The notes: generated by a model from the sequence alone, not told the origin. Numbered from the stretch's first letter, positions 22,629 through 36,502 are shown. The stretch: 64,000 nucleotides of DNA from Cavia porcellus (GCF_034190915.1 NW_026947486.1:23615001-23679000), one strand, 5' to 3'. Numbers and translations: made by a program.

Positions 22629-23677
22629 GAAGTAGATAGCATATAAAATGGTGTTTCAGACCTCCTTTCTTGAATCTGATCACATCCCAGTGCAAACACT
22701 GCAGAGAAAGTACTGAAGAAAAACAGGCAGCTGACAGGGGAGGAAAGTCAAGACAGATGAGGAAAGTCATCCAGCCAGGCAGAATTGATGTTGGCCCTTG
22801 GGGATTAAATGCTGCAGTTCCTCCTAGAATTTGCTTCCTTTCGTATGCAGGATGCTGGCAGGAGCTGATGCCAGAACCAGTGAGAAATGCACAGGGACTT
22901 ACCTTGAATTTTGGAAAAGTATCAGTTCAGTTTAAGTGGCTTTACATCTGTATGTCGGTTTCTAACTTTTTGTGTTTCTCTAGTCATCCTGGAAGCACAG
23001 CAAGCAGCCTGTGTGTTCTTGGGCAGGACCCACAGACTGTTCTTCCCATTGCACATATTGAGAAACTGGTTCAGGGATGCTGATTGACCAAGGCAGCTCA
23101 CACAGCCAGGGACAGGCAGGCTGGGCACTTCACCCCTGGAATTGTAAAGCTCAGCCCAGCTTCTTTCCGCAGGGTTGTGGCTTCCCCAGGCTCTAGCCCT
23201 GGTATACTTTGGAGTCCACACACAAACACTTGATTGTTCTTGCAGCTCCACTGGGCGCCAGGAAGGACTTGGGGGTGGGTAGTGGGATAGTATGTCTGAT
23301 AGGGGAGAGATTGGACAGTGGAAACAGAGTGGGTCTGGAGTAGCAAGTCCCACACCTGGATGGACCCACATAGAACTCAGAATGTGATCTTAGGCCTCCT
23401 AAAAAGCAAATCTTGTTTGGAGGAGAAATTGGGGTTGAGGGAGGTCAGTCACTGAAAAGGAAGAGAGGGTACTTAGATTTGCAGACTGGCACTAGAAAAA
23501 TGTGGGCTTTTTTAGTCAGAGTCTCAGGCCCAAGTTTTGCATTTCCTGTTTACTGGCCCAAGGCCCTTAATCTGTTTCATGGGTTGTGTCTGTGTCTCAG
23601 CTTTCTGATCTGTGCAATGATCTGCTGTGAGGTGTAAGCAAGCTTCAGCACAGATCTTGCTGTGGTATACAAACTGT
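22629..23677 (+). repeat. Segmental duplication, copy 2 (partner 1262-2336)
   Basis: Direct-orientation copy of the sequence upstream of MAGED1, about 99% identical, with a 24-bp deletion in the MIR part near 23618 and a 2-bp deletion near 22700. It starts and ends abruptly, without a poly(A) tail or flanking duplications, which argues against retrotransposition. No MAGED1 coding exon was copied. Confidence 0.88.
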
Positions 23678-24564
23678 TTTGTTTTCCCTTTTCCTCTACC
23701 CCTTCTACCTTTATACACACACCATAAATATATGGATAGGTTCATATAAAAGGCAGAGAAGACACAGGCAATTTAAAAGTGAAGTGTTCATCTAGAGCCA
23801 TTTATTGGTTACAGAGGTAACTACTATCCTTGCCTTCCTTTTTTAGCCCTTAGAGCCAAGGAAATGTGCTAGAGGTATTTGGCATATCAGTTGTTCAGTT
23901 AGAAGCCTTTTTAGAGGTATCTTTTATAGAAGCAGTTCCCTTCTTAGATTAGCTACCCTGTGACAAGTCCTGTGAATCACCATGTTTCAAGTTGTGGACA
24001 TTCAATAAAGGTCCAGTATCAAGTGCTGGTCCCTGGCAGTCAGATTTGCACAATTCAGCAATAAGAGTTCATTTTGAAAGGCTCATGCTGATTTGTGCTT
24101 ACCTTCTCTTTCAGTAGAGCAAAATATTCACAAGCAGCTTGGACGCTCCAGCATCTGAGTCAGTGGAGTTGAGTGAATTCTTGAATATATTTTCTCTGTC
24201 TATCACATTGGATTCCATTATCTGTAGGCACGCAAGCAGATCCCCTCCAGCATTTAACTGTGTAGGGGCATTCCCACTGATCAGACATATCTTGTTTAAT
24301 AAGTGCCATGCATTGCACTGTGACACAAAATTGAAAGGGAAGACATGGCATTGATAACCCAAAATACCCTCAGAAGAAACATTTTATAAGTTCAGAGTGA
24401 GAAGATCATCAAGAAGAATGTTATGTGATGATTCATATAAGGGATCTTCCCCCTTTTTAAATTTATTTAAGTGAGATTTTAACATCCTGGCTGGCATTTC
24501 CCCAATCATGGCCGCCTAGTTATGTTGGTTTATGAAGTTTTACGATCAATTCAAGTAATCAGAA
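23678..24564. other. Intergenic sequence; may include 5' UTR of the RNMT retrocopy
   Basis: No coding frame is recognised. Sequence just before 24565 could be 5' UTR carried in by the retrocopy, but I cannot set its start. Confidence 0.4.
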
Positions 24565-25826
<1,262 letters not shown>

Positions 25827-26804
25827 GCTCACAGGCACTGGGGCAGCTCTGTCCCATGCAGAATTGAATGTCTGTCTCAGACTCAACAGCACCCTCTGTG
25901 TGCATTGTAATCATAAATTTTAAATATTCAGGCTGCTGCTGGAAATTCCAGTATAACTAACGTTTGCTGTCTGTGACAGATCAACTTTTCATGCATGTTG
26001 GGACCATTATCTTTAAAAATCTATTTTTAAGTAGTGTCCTAAGAATTCATTTGTCTCTACTGTGTTAGCTCAAAAAAGTTACCACATGACGTGTTACAGC
26101 AGCTGGACTCTGCATAGATAGTCCGCTTCCTGCAGCTGTCATTGTGGTGATAGAACACACTGGCTTCCTCTCTGTGGGCTCATCTCCTCAGTTTTGTCAC
26201 AGAGTAGTTTTAAGACTAAATGGATCGTGCTGTGTATGTTTGAAGTGCAATTGTTCAGTATATATTAGTTTTACACTTAAAACGACATTAGATTGTCATA
26301 AAATTGCCTAGCTAGAATTTTTTTCTGTTTGTTGTATTTCTATATAACTATTTGCTAATATGCTACAGTTCTTGAACCATTTAGAACATTGAGATGGTAG
26401 CATAGTTATTTTGGGATTTTCTGACTTTCTGTTTAAAACCTTTGGCCATAGCAGTCATTGCACTCAGCCATCAGGATTGTTACCAGGCACCATACCTACC
26501 CTCTTCAATGAATAGGGATGATGTGGGATAGCTTTTCTCCAGATTTAATGACACTCCTCCCATAAACTTGCTGGATTTGTTTCAAATTTCAAATGTAACT
26601 GCAGTAGAAATATGGACTTTGGATTTCTCCTGGGTGATGTTAGGTCCAGATTACTGGTGCTGAATACTTACTGCAGCCCACAATAAGTGCTTCCTGTTTC
26701 TCTGTTACATCAGTGCTTTTACACAATAGGAGCCATTGTCTAATCACCATTTTGGATTTTCATTTACCACTTCAGAATAATTAGCAGACTGGTATTTGTG
26801 GCCA
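25827..26804 (+). other. Probable 3' UTR continuation of the RNMT retrocopy
   Basis: AT-rich, non-coding sequence directly after the pseudogene stop. RNMT transcripts have long 3' UTRs, so much of this may belong to the retrocopy; no poly(A) tract marks its end before the SINE at 26805. A possible end is the AATAAA at 29577 followed by eight A at 29597, but that spot also resembles old L1. Confidence 0.4.
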
Positions 26805-26990
26805 GACTTGATGATGAGCACCTATGTTCCAAGTTACTCAGGAGGCTGAGGCAGAAGGGTCATAGGTTTGAGATCAGGCTGGCCAACTTAGTGTTCCAAA
26901 ATAAAAATAGAAAGGGTGGAACACATGCCTAGTGTGAGGCACTGGGTTCAATCTCAACTGCTTAGAAAAAGTCAGTTGTATAATTGATAG
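26805..26990 (+). mobile_element. Dimeric B1/ID-like SINE
   Basis: B1-like part (gttactcaggaggctgaggc, ggtttgagatcaggctggcc), an A-rich linker (ccaaaataaaaatagaaagg), then an ID-like part (ggaacacatgcctagtgtga, ggcactgggttcaatctc). Confidence 0.75.
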
Positions 26991-28834
26991 TTTTTTTTTT
27001 CAGAACTGATCATTACATGAACTGTTGTCCTTACATTATGTCAGCATTTAGGAAACTTTCCAGTTTTTAGTACTGAGAAAGTTTAAGGGCAGAGCAAAAC
27101 AAAATAATTGTGTATTCTTTTAAAAATCACTTATTTAAAGCATGAGTTAAAAAGATGTTGCTTTCCATAATTATCTGTAGTACTTGTTTTAAAAACAGTC
27201 TTGCTTTGTATCTGTTGTTCATGGTGTTAGATTAGCAAAGTCTAGTAGCAGACATCCAGGTGGCTGCCACTGGCCAGGCAGGGCAGCTGGTGGTTCTGGG
27301 AGAGAAACTCTTGCTGAGGTACAGGCTTGCCTCATCTGGGCAGATGTCAGTGTGGGTCTGGAGAGTTTGGCAGGCGCACAGAACATTCTCATCCCATCCT
27401 ATGCTGCTGTTTCTCGGCCTCAGTTAACAGGCAATACATGTATTTTTAGTCTTGTGTAGCTCTTTCCTCTCTATAGGTCATTTCAAGAAGAAAAGAATTC
27501 CTCAACAGACTGAATAATTGGTGGTAAAACAAAGCAGAGAGAAGAGAAAAGGCAGAGTTACTGAAGCTTTTGCTGTGGAAAAGGTAGAAGCTAGCTGGTA
27601 GGAGAAGGCTCTGGGCACAGTGCCTGCTGTTGTAGATGCTAGCACTGACTGTAAACAACTACAGTGTTCCTGGAATTGTTGGTCCCTTGCTTTATTTATT
27701 CTCCTTGCTGCCCCACTGCTCTGAGTTTGGAGTGACAGGAGTAAAGAGCAGAGGAGCCAGGCTTTCCTCTCCTTGTGCAGGCCTTTGTTGCTTGGGTCTC
27801 AGTGGGGAGAGAGTTGATCAGTGGTTCCATACCTGCCACCTGCCATGCAGCTTAGCCTCCATGGTGGATTTAGAGATGAAGATCTGAGCAGCCATTTGTA
27901 GAAAGGCACAGACTAGTCTGTGAGCAGGGTTGCATTGTGTGTGGCCACAAACAGTGACACTGAGTTCTTTGGCCCAGTGATCTGCCTCAGGGAATGGCAT
28001 GGTGGCCAGTGTTCAGGGGGAGACACTGGCAGTAGCCATCACCAGCACTGGTGGCACCCTCTGCTAATGAGGGTGGGCTGGCCTACAGATCACTGCCCAA
28101 GCCTTTTGCATTTGGAAGGCATACAAACAAATGGTATGATGTGACCCCTGGAGACACTAGACCTTGGACAGGAAAGGTGTTGAAGGAGACTCCTACTAAC
28201 GAGAGTCAGTCTGTGTAGACTGGAAGGCTGGCCACGGATTCAGTGATTCCTGACCCACATCCTTACTCCACACTTGGAAGTCAAAGGAACAAGATTGCTG
28301 TCTAATTTCATGTGTCCATTGGGGATCAGAGAAGAGGGGTGAGACAGGGTGTGGTGTGGTCAGCAGGGAAAAGCAGAAAGTGGGCCACAAGAGATTCATA
28401 TCCCAGCCACACTAGCTCTTCTGGGAAGGTGCCCCGGACCCTGTCTTGATTCATTGCATAAGTTGTTCTGCATGCATCTGGGCTGTCTCTGATGAATATT
28501 TGGCTTTGTGTTAGGCCTGCATGTAGGGTGGAAGTGCCACTGTGGACTTTCTAACTGCTGAACATTCTTTTCACTATATAAACTGGATCTCTGTTGTCTA
28601 CCTCAAGCTCTATATATTTGAGGTAGCTGGAACCTGTCTCTGCAAAGGTGCTTAAATCTAAAGTGGAGGCCAAACCCAGGAATCTGGTTCCTGATAGAAG
28701 TTGTACCAAAATGCCTGTGTTTTGTGACTTGGCTGTGGGGAATTTGGTTGAGCCCCAAGCCCTCTCCCTCAAACTGCTTGGCTATCTTCCTCAGGGATAA
28801 TATTCCTTGGATGAAGCCAAGTTAGCTGCTCACA
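26991..28834. other. Intergenic sequence, nothing recognised
   Basis: Moderate GC, unique-looking, with short random frames on both strands. No conserved protein, RNA or clear repeat seen. Confidence 0.4.
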
Positions 28835-28990
28835 TTTGTGTGTCATTTGCTAGGTATTTTACCTGTGTCAACTCATTTCAATCCCTTTAACAACTCTGAG
28901 CTAAGCATCATTATTCCCATTGCAATGACAAGAAAGTAAGGGAGAGAGTATGCTGACCAGGTAGCCTGCAACTTGGCTGCATGTCACTGG
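28835..28990 (+). repeat. MIR SINE
   Basis: MIR order: gtgtcatttgctaggtattt, cctgtgtcaactcatttcaa, tccctttaacaactctgagc, then a diverged tail with agcctgcaacttggctgc. Confidence 0.6.
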
Positions 28991-29449
28991 TGAGTCATCA
29001 GCTGGCCACCACTTGCAGCCGGGGCTGTTCACTGTGAGAACTCTAGTATTTTGACTCAAAACATTGGTGCTTTTTTCCACATTCCTTGAGAGGAGTGTTG
29101 ATTCCTGTATGAGAGGCTTTAGAGGGAGAGTAGAGAGCTCTCCAACACTTAATGGACCGGGAAGAAGCAGAGAATCTTGAACTCTGGAATGGGAGGAAGA
29201 TCTGCTTCTCACAGCCAGGCCTGAAGGCTGCTCCTCTGGTGCTTTTCTGCTTTCGCTGTGGGATTGCACCAGGAGACTTTCTTGGCCTATGCTGGGGACC
29301 AAACAAATGTAACATTTGTACAGTCATGTCAGAGACTTTCACAAGTTGATCATATGCATGCAGTTATGTCTCCAATCCTATCAGGTTCCTTCCTAATGAC
29401 ACCATCTTGTGCTGTAACTAACCACTATCCAGTTCCAGGAGCATTATGT

Positions 29450-29604
29450 GAATGAAATTAAACATTATGCATTTGTTATGTCTGGCTTCTTTGGCTCAAC
29501 AATAAGTTCATGAGATTTTTATTACATGCATTTGCACATAGTTCATTCTCATGATTGCATAATATTTCAATGTGTAAATAAACTGCGTATTGTCTGAAAA
29601 AAAA
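29450..29604 (-). mobile_element. Old L1-like fragment beside the ERV end
   Basis: tgtctggcttctttggctca and gcataatatttcaatgtgta resemble L1 sequence read on the - strand. It abuts the integrase remnant, so the class II ERV is truncated here and no 3' LTR is seen. Confidence 0.4.
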
Positions 29605-29831
29605 TCCTATGTTGATGTTCTATGATGGTTTGATCTGTGGTGTTATAGGGAATGCCCAGTAATATGGATAATATTCCAATTATGAAGGAAATTTTCACAA
29701 AAAGTATTTTGAAATTCTGGGCCATTATCAGTTTTAGACAAGGAGGGGTTCCCATTGTGCAATGGCAAGCAGAAACACCAAAACAACACCCAGGATTTGG
29801 AGGCAGATTTATTTACATTGACTAGCACCAA
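29567..29831 (-). pseudogene. Class II ERV integrase core remnant
   Basis: Two overlapping frames carry the second catalytic Asp context (SKTDNGPEF) and, one frame over, the GIPYN motif that precedes the catalytic Glu region. The frame change and missing flanks show it is broken. Confidence 0.75.
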
Positions 29832-30299
29832 TCGGGATCACTCCCAAAATATCAGGCTCCAAACTCTGGTGGTTTAGGGCTTATACTGGATAAGCAAGCA
29901 GTAAGTACAGAAGCAGAATGACTTGTCAATTGGGGATTGATTTATACAATGTTCATCATAGTGACCAACTTTGCATCACAGTGACAAGCCCTTTCTAAGA
30001 GACAGGAGCAATCGGATCTGGAACAGAAACTATTACCTAAAGAATGTGACCATAGATGCATAATTAACAAAAGAACAGAATGCTGACTAATAGCTGTCTG
30101 AATGGCAAAGAAATTATCGTATATGAATATCATTGGGGCCATTTTATAGAAACAAGTCTGTTAGGATGTGTACTACCAAGGCTACATAATTAGAATTGGA
30201 GACAACATTGAGTACTATGTCAAGCCACATAGATAAAGCTAGGCTGATTGTGGCAAGTTCTGCATGTGTAGTTTTATGTGGGGAAATATGATGTGAAAG

Positions 30300-30370
30300 C
30301 CACATTTATCAGCAAAGCAGGCCACCATAGGTTTATCTGTTCTATTGGATCCATCCATAAAGATAGTGAG
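30300..30370 (-). pseudogene. Class II ERV RNase H start remnant
   Basis: A short in-frame stretch TIFMDGSNRTDKP (first base near 30366) matches the conserved beginning of retroviral RNase H, where the Asp of F-x-D-G-S is catalytic. The sequence downstream is not open for long. Confidence 0.5.
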
Positions 30371-31044
30371 TACTTCTTTGACAAGTTTTTGCCTCTAATA
30401 TGGGAGATGGTAAAAACATATGAGAAGAGAGAAACTAGTAAAGAATCTGCTGGCTGCAGAAATCAGTGAGACCTGCTTGCCATTCCATGCTCCTTACTAA
30501 TATCTGGGAAAAGTACCCTGTGGAAAAGGGATGATAATTTCATAGGAGTCTACTCCAGGGAGTTGTATACAACATTGTCCTTTGGATACTAATTGTATAT
30601 AAGGGATAAAATAAGGTATTACCTCAGGCTAAGTATTTCATATGAAAGTTCATTCCATACAGTGGAACTGAGATCATATTATGCTATGAGACCAGTAGAG
30701 ATGTGACTTGTGTGGAAAAGCATTAAAAGTATGGGAATAAAAGGTGAACTACTTTGTATGAAGTATGAGGAGACAACTGTCTCTACTGAGCATAACTCCT
30801 GTTGTGCCTCAGGTGTTAAGAAGTAGGGAGATGAAGGATCCACAGGCCCCTACAGAGCAAATAGATTAGATAAGTATGCCATTGGCATGTCCAAATATGG
30901 TCATACTCAATTAAAATCTTTAGCCAATAGTAATCCCAAATATTTTCAAGGTGGAATACACTAAATTTTCTCAGGGGCAATGTGTAGTTTGTATCTGAAT
31001 ATTTGCATCATCAGCACAGAAAAGATTCCATTATTTGTGGAAAA

Positions 31045-31490
31045 AGCAGTAAGTGAGATATCATCCATAGGTGTGAGGAAATTGTTCACAAATTGGATGA
31101 ATGACCTGATGCACCATATGTTGTTGGCCCATAGTTGAACTGTATTTTATAGACTGAGAAACATATTTCCACTGATATCTGGATAAAGGTTGTTGATTAT
31201 TATATACAGGAACTGAAAAAAAAAAACTTTTCCCCTAGCTTGATGGTGTAAAATAATGGTGAAAAAAGTCTTTAAATATTAATGATGACCAAGGCCTTTC
31301 CTTCTGGGATCATGACTGGATTTGAGAAACCTGTCTGTAATGGTCCTAGAGGCTGTAGGACTGCATTAACAGTCCATAGTTCTTGAAGTAGCTGCCATTT
31401 TCCAGATATTTTCTGCATGGTAAATATAGGAGTATTCCAAGGGCTAATACAGGGCTCATTATGCCCAGCTTCCAGTTTTTCTTGAACCAA
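31045..31490 (-). pseudogene. Class II ERV reverse transcriptase remnant
   Basis: The frame at 31272-31490 carries the family motifs LEAGHNEPCISPWNTPIF and SGKWQLLQELWTVNAVLQ, the template-grip region of betaretroviral RT. Further along, the catalytic box is seen as PMDD (31050-31058): the first residue of the usual Y-x-D-D is lost. Frameshifts separate the parts. Confidence 0.78.
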
Positions 31491-31612
31491 ATTTTCTAAG
31501 TGCTTTAGTTTTTCTCAAGATATGGGCCACTGCTCCAACCACACCAGGCCATTTGTAAAACAAATCATTTTAATGGGATTGTTGCATGGTGCAATGGAAG
31601 CAGGAGCCCCTA

Positions 31613-32065
31613 TTAAAACTGTTGGTTATTCAAGAAGAGAATCCATTGTTGCAAAGCATCTTGCCACCACAGTGTGCATGGCATTGGAAGGATAAAGTGT
31701 TTAACAGTGGCAGTCTTTCCATTAGGTCTCTTGGCCAGCAGGATATTAATACTAAGTTCCGGGGAGATTTGATCACTAACCACCTTAAAGGAGTAAGAGG
31801 AGAGAGCCTTAGGCCACTCAGAGAGAAATACAGTAAAATTAGACCCAGTGTCCAGTATTCTTGTTAGAGAGAGACCTCTCACTGTGGCAGTCAAGCTAGG
31901 CCTGGTGTTAGCGATAAGAAGTACCCCAAAAGCCTTTTCCCTGGTATAACAAAATCCCCCAATTCCCCTTTCTGGGAATATAGCCTTCCCCAAAATATGT
32001 AATAAGAAAAAATTGTGCAATTCAGGTTTGCTCAGGCACAACTTGATGGGTTTTAGTTGGAACAT
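31613..32065 (-). pseudogene. Class II ERV protease remnant
   Basis: The aspartic protease active site reads ILDTGSNFTVF (LDTG codons at 31844-31855), preceded by RPSLTATVRGLSLTR. The usual D-T-G-A is D-T-G-S here. The 150-codon open frame is the longest survivor of this element. It overlaps the end of the dUTPase-like region upstream. Confidence 0.78.
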
Positions 32066-32069
32066 TGCC

Positions 32070-32220
32070 TAAGTTTCTCCCCTAAAAAATTAGAATCTAT
32101 CACTCCTGGTATTACAAAAACATCCTTTGGAGATCATTCTGATTGACCCAGCAGAAGTCCCCCAAAACCTTCAGGTATGTGACTATATATTCAAGAGGGC
32201 ACCTGATATATTTTATCTGT
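32070..32220 (-). pseudogene. Class II ERV dUTPase remnant
   Basis: In one frame the - strand shows PKDVFVIPGVIDSNFLGE, matching the conserved dUTPase segment around the uracil-pocket motif (G-V-I-D-x-x-Y/F-x-G-E). An interrupted GLLLGQSE-like stretch precedes it. A dUTPase next to protease is typical of betaretroviruses. Confidence 0.65.
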
Positions 32221-32404
32221 GTCAGTAAGAATTAGCTCATGTTGGAAGGCAAAGTCAACCTGACATTCCTGCTGGTTGCAGCAAGGAGGTCCCTGGTGCA
32301 TCAGGGCATGTTGTTGGGGTTGCCTCCCATGCATTTTTGGGGCACTGGGAGGTGTGCCCCTCTTGAAGTTTCCCTGTAGGGGTTAGCGATTACCATTATT
32401 GTCA

Positions 32405-32556
32405 AATTTGGATCTGCATTGATTAGCCCAATGTTAGCCCTTATAATATCAGAGACACAGGCCAACTACCTTAGCCTGGTCTTTTAGAATCTTTTTCCTC
32501 TTTTTAGGTTATTTACAATGTTTGGTGAGATGTCCTGATTTGTCACAAGTAAAACA
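32405..32556 (-). pseudogene. Class II ERV nucleocapsid zinc knuckles
   Basis: A perfect C-x2-C-x4-H-x4-C knuckle, CFTCDKSGHLTKHC, is encoded at 32515-32556. A second, damaged one follows (HWANQC, near 32410-32440), with stops replacing its first half. Two knuckles of this spacing mark the end of gag. Confidence 0.8.
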
Positions 32557-34023
32557 AATATTTTGCCTTTGTTGATCCAAGATGGCTGCTGCAGTTTGCA
32601 TTATGTGGGAAGTAGTCCCCGTGTTTTGATGTCTTTATTACCCCAAGGTATATTTTCCAATGAAATGAGCCGTGGCAGCTTGGTGATCTTTAGTGGCAAC
32701 TTTTTAGTTCTCATAAGCCAATTTAAGCAAAAGTATTTGGGAGGCACCCAGATTTGGAATCTATTGTTCTATGGCTGTCTGAAAGTGATTTATGAAATTT
32801 AAAATGCATTCATTAAGTCCCTATCTGATATTAACAAGGGATCCTGATGTGGGATTATTGCCAGTCAGGGACATGGTTTTCCAAACTTTCAAGGCTGATT
32901 GTGAACATTGCTGGGATAACTAGGCTGGTGCATGTTCCTGCTGATTAGGGGTGGCATAACCCCCTACTCCTTGTAACATGTCTACACTCACTGGGATATT
33001 TTCATCAAATTAGACATAGACAGTTGTACATCACTATTGTTAAGGTCCATATTTCATACCATGTTTTTGGCATGTGACAATAAAATTTTACAAAGTACTT
33101 TCCAGTCATAAGGAAGCATATTATACCCAGCACTGATGGTTTCATCGAGCCCTACAATGAAAAAAAGACTGCATATCATTCTCCTGAATAGACTTTTAAA
33201 GTTCCTTAAATACAATGAAAGGAAGAGATGCATAGGTACACTGGTTGTTATGAATGACAACTGAACATACACAGTGCAATGCATCAGGGTCTCCTTTTGA
33301 TGACGTTGATCTATCATTCCTCTGTAAGCTTTTCTAGAAGTGTTTGGCACAAAAGGTGTGGCATGGCTTTGGCAGTAAGATGACATAGATGCCAAGGGTG
33401 GAATGTATGAGTAAAATGACTTTGTTTACTCCACACCCTCTTGGAAAAAGGTGGAGGAGATGAAAAACATTCACTATTTCTATCATCACGATCCAAAGAG
33501 GTCATAGATTTTACTGACAAGACATGCTCAGTGGCAGCAGTCAATGAAAGCTCACAGCAAGTTAGTTTTGGTTTCAATTTAGCTGACACTAGAACAGCTG
33601 CAGCAGGGCAAGATGAAAAATCAGCGTCTGGAGTGGGAGAATCCTCTCTAACTAAGGTCTATAAAGGAAGCAAGGTGGCCCTCACAATGGCCTAAGTGAT
33701 AATTACATGAGGTTAATTTAGCTCACCTTGTGAAAATTTATGTTTTTAAAGTCTCTCCAGCTTGTTCCCATAATTCAATATCTAGTGTGCCTGCCTCCAG
33801 AAAACAAGAGCAGCAACTTGAAGTACTTACTGAAAGAGTCTGTAACTCTAATGAAACTATGATTATATGAATAGTTCAGAGCAATTGCAATGTTTTAAAA
33901 TAAAGTGTTTGCTTCAGGGTCAAATTTTGGCCCATCCTTATGAACACAATACCTTGTCCAGCAGGGTATTTCCAAATAATGGAATCCCCCGAATTTACTC
34001 ACCTACTTCATGTTCATTTAAAA

Positions 34024-34042
34024 GATCACATTGGGGTCACTA
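34024..34042 (-). other. Retroviral primer-binding site, tRNA-Trp-like
   Basis: On the - strand the site reads TAGTGACCCCAATGTGAT, matching the complement of the tRNA-Trp 3' end at 15 of 18 positions; all three differences are G-to-A or C-to-T type. The dinucleotide TT and then an LTR end in CA lie next to it (34045-34046), as expected at a 5' LTR junction. Confidence 0.6.
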
Positions 34043-34044
34043 AA

Positions 34045-34490
34045 TGTACTTCCCCAATTATTAATATTGGAGCTGATCTCCAATGAATCATGTCTCATGA
34101 TGAAAGAAAATCCATGACATGGGGAGAAGGCTGATGACCACTCTGTTTATGAAAAGGATATTCTGTTTTAAGCATAGTAAGAGAACAAAGATTCTCTTAG
34201 AGAAATCCAAAAGGTAGTTTGAAAAAAGGACATATTAAACTTAAGCTGATAGGACTGGAAACTAGTCTAATACCTATAATACATAGGCTTGGCAATGCTT
34301 GGGAATAGCATAGAAAATGTGCTTACATCCTGGGCTGCAAGTCTATAGCCTTCTTCCAAGTCATGCCTAATTCCATTTGCAGAGTCTGTAACTGACCTGA
34401 TGGATAGCTACATCTATAGCCTCAATGCAAAGCACTTTATATATTCATTTTCATTGCTGAATGCCACAGAGTGCAGGGCTCAAGGGAACC
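34045..34490 (-). repeat. Probable 5' LTR of the class II ERV (outer end not defined)
   Basis: The 3' edge is set by the CA next to the primer site. A TATATAAAG-like box on the - strand near 34430 fits a U3 promoter. I see no second LTR copy in the window, so the far edge is only a guess. Confidence 0.4.
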
Positions 34491-36235
34491 ATGAGGGAAC
34501 TGACAGTGGAGAAGAAGAAAATAGGATTCATTGCTACAGAGAAACAGCTCACTGAAGAAGATCTGAGAACATACAATGTGACTAGAGCAGCTGTATAGAG
34601 GCCCTAGTGAGTAGTAAAAGCAACTTCACTCTTCACTGGGAGACTGAGACCAGACCCGGTTCAAGAGAGTCTTATACAGACCATGGCAACAGTGAGAATA
34701 TTAGACACTATTTCCCGAGTGCTCCTCCCCATCAGCTGTAGGTGAGTGAACTAAAAAGGTGCCAGGGACAGTCTTGCAGGCAGGCAGGACCTCCATTCCA
34801 TTCTATTTTAAAAGGCTTAAACTCCAACAGCAAAACAGTTCCAGGGTCATTTCACTGTCAACATTCTTCAGTGGAAAGAGGAAAGGGTATTCCAGTCACA
34901 GTAGACAATCAGCAGCTGGACAATAGACTGGGAGGAGTTATGCTGAGAAGTAGGAACTGGGACCACACAGATTCCATTCGACAGGGGGCCAAAAGCTGGT
35001 CTGAGCCCTAGCTACAATGCACTAGAAGCATCCCCCTGCTCAGTGACCAGTGTTGCAAGTAGGGAAGCAGCCTTTTCTGGCAGTGGATCAAGGGCAACAA
35101 CACCTGTCCTATGACCAGAGGCACAGACAGGCAAATGGACTTGGCAGGTGGTGAGACCAGGGTACTACCTCTACCCTATGACCAATGCATGAGAGTAATC
35201 AGAGGTGTGGCCAAGATCAGCCTTCTACTCAGTAGTAATCCTACTGCAGACTTGGTGGGGTTACTCAGTGCAGATTCTGACCCTGACTAGGAACTAACAC
35301 AGGACTGGGGGCACCAGAGAATATTTTTGAAGGAGTGGTTGTTTAGTTTTGACTTTCATTGTTTGGTGTGTTCTGTCTCTCTTCTTCCTCAATGGTCTTT
35401 CTTGATTCTCTGATATTTACATGTGAATGAAAATTGTCTCTAATCTTTCTGGTTACCCAATGTTCTCTTGCTTTCTTCATTATTTCTCTCCTGTCCTCTT
35501 CTTCAGCTTCCCAAAGTTTGAGTGATCATCCTTTGTCTTTCAACCTTGCTTCCCCAATATTTCTCTTCAGTTATTGTTCTGTTTTGTCTGCTAACATTCC
35601 TAAGTTCTCTTCCTCACAAGATAAAACCTCTCTGCCAAGGAAAACTCACAATGGACAACTTCCGGGTCCTTTCTATGTTGGATGCTGTTATATAACTATA
35701 AATCTTCTAGGGTTAGAGATACCAAGTTAGTAGTTACCACAGATTGTCAATTTCTAGTCTATGCTTGATGCTATCATTATTGCTAATGGTACTATTTTAG
35801 CCGGGATGTCATACTTGCTATAATCAATTTTTCACCCTTGTATGACAACACTGTGATAATCTGGGATCATAGACATCCCCATGGTCAAGTTCCAATGCTC
35901 TAGGTACTGAGCCAAATAGATATCCACTCCTCATCTCTAATAAAGTGGGAAGATAGGATCTTGAGACAGACACCAAAACCAATACCAGCTACACCTAGAA
36001 GACATCTTAGAGGAATACACATTTCCTAGAGATTCCTTGATACCAGTGCTAAAGCTACCTAACATAAAAAAAACAACAACACAGAAAGCAAATTCAAATT
36101 TAAAAAAATAGAAAATGGCAAGATGACAAAGCAAAATGCATTCCCAGACTTCAAACTCACCCAGGACAAATCCAAGGGAAATTGAGGTAGAGGAAATGAG
36201 ATATCATCCATGTGAATCTTCTGGAATGACAGCAG

Positions 36236-36502
36236 CAGAAATAAATACATATCTATACACGAGGTTATAGAGGAAAGCAGAAACAAGTAATTTTACAGTT
36301 TAAAAAGAGATGACAACTATATCGAAGGACCTGTTGAGCAAATCTAGAGTATACATAGATAAAAATAGAGGACCATAGAAAAATGATGGGAACTATCAAT
36401 GCCCAATATAGGAAGAAATGGAATCAATCCATGAAACAGATTCAAACAAATATTCAAGCAAATAAAAAATTTCATTGAAAATCTCCAAAACAATATGAAA
36501 AA
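36236..36502 (+). repeat. L1 ORF1 segment, original copy of an internal duplication
   Basis: About 265 bp (agaaataaatacatatctat through tttcattgaaaatctccaaa) in the coiled-coil part of ORF1. It is repeated at 37866-38128. Confidence 0.85.

Larger units (their letters stand above)
29567..34044 (-). mobile_element. Class II (betaretrovirus-like) endogenous retrovirus remnant
   Basis: Decayed provirus on the - strand, read from high to low coordinates: primer-binding site (34024-34042), gag region with a nucleocapsid knuckle (32515-32556), dUTPase trace (about 32070-32220), protease (31613-32065), RT (31272-31490 and YxDD-like region near 31050), RNase H start (about 30366) and integrase (29567-29831). 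A dUTPase between nucleocapsid and protease, and RT most like the MMTV/HERV-K group, indicate betaretroviral descent. Stops and frameshifts occur throughout, env and the 3' LTR are missing, and no gene is intact. Confidence 0.82.

Noticed and set aside
29577..29604. AATAAA followed by eight A as 3' end of the RNMT retrocopy
   Set aside because: More than 3.7 kb from the stop, with SINE and MIR in between, and the spot itself resembles old L1. The link cannot be supported.
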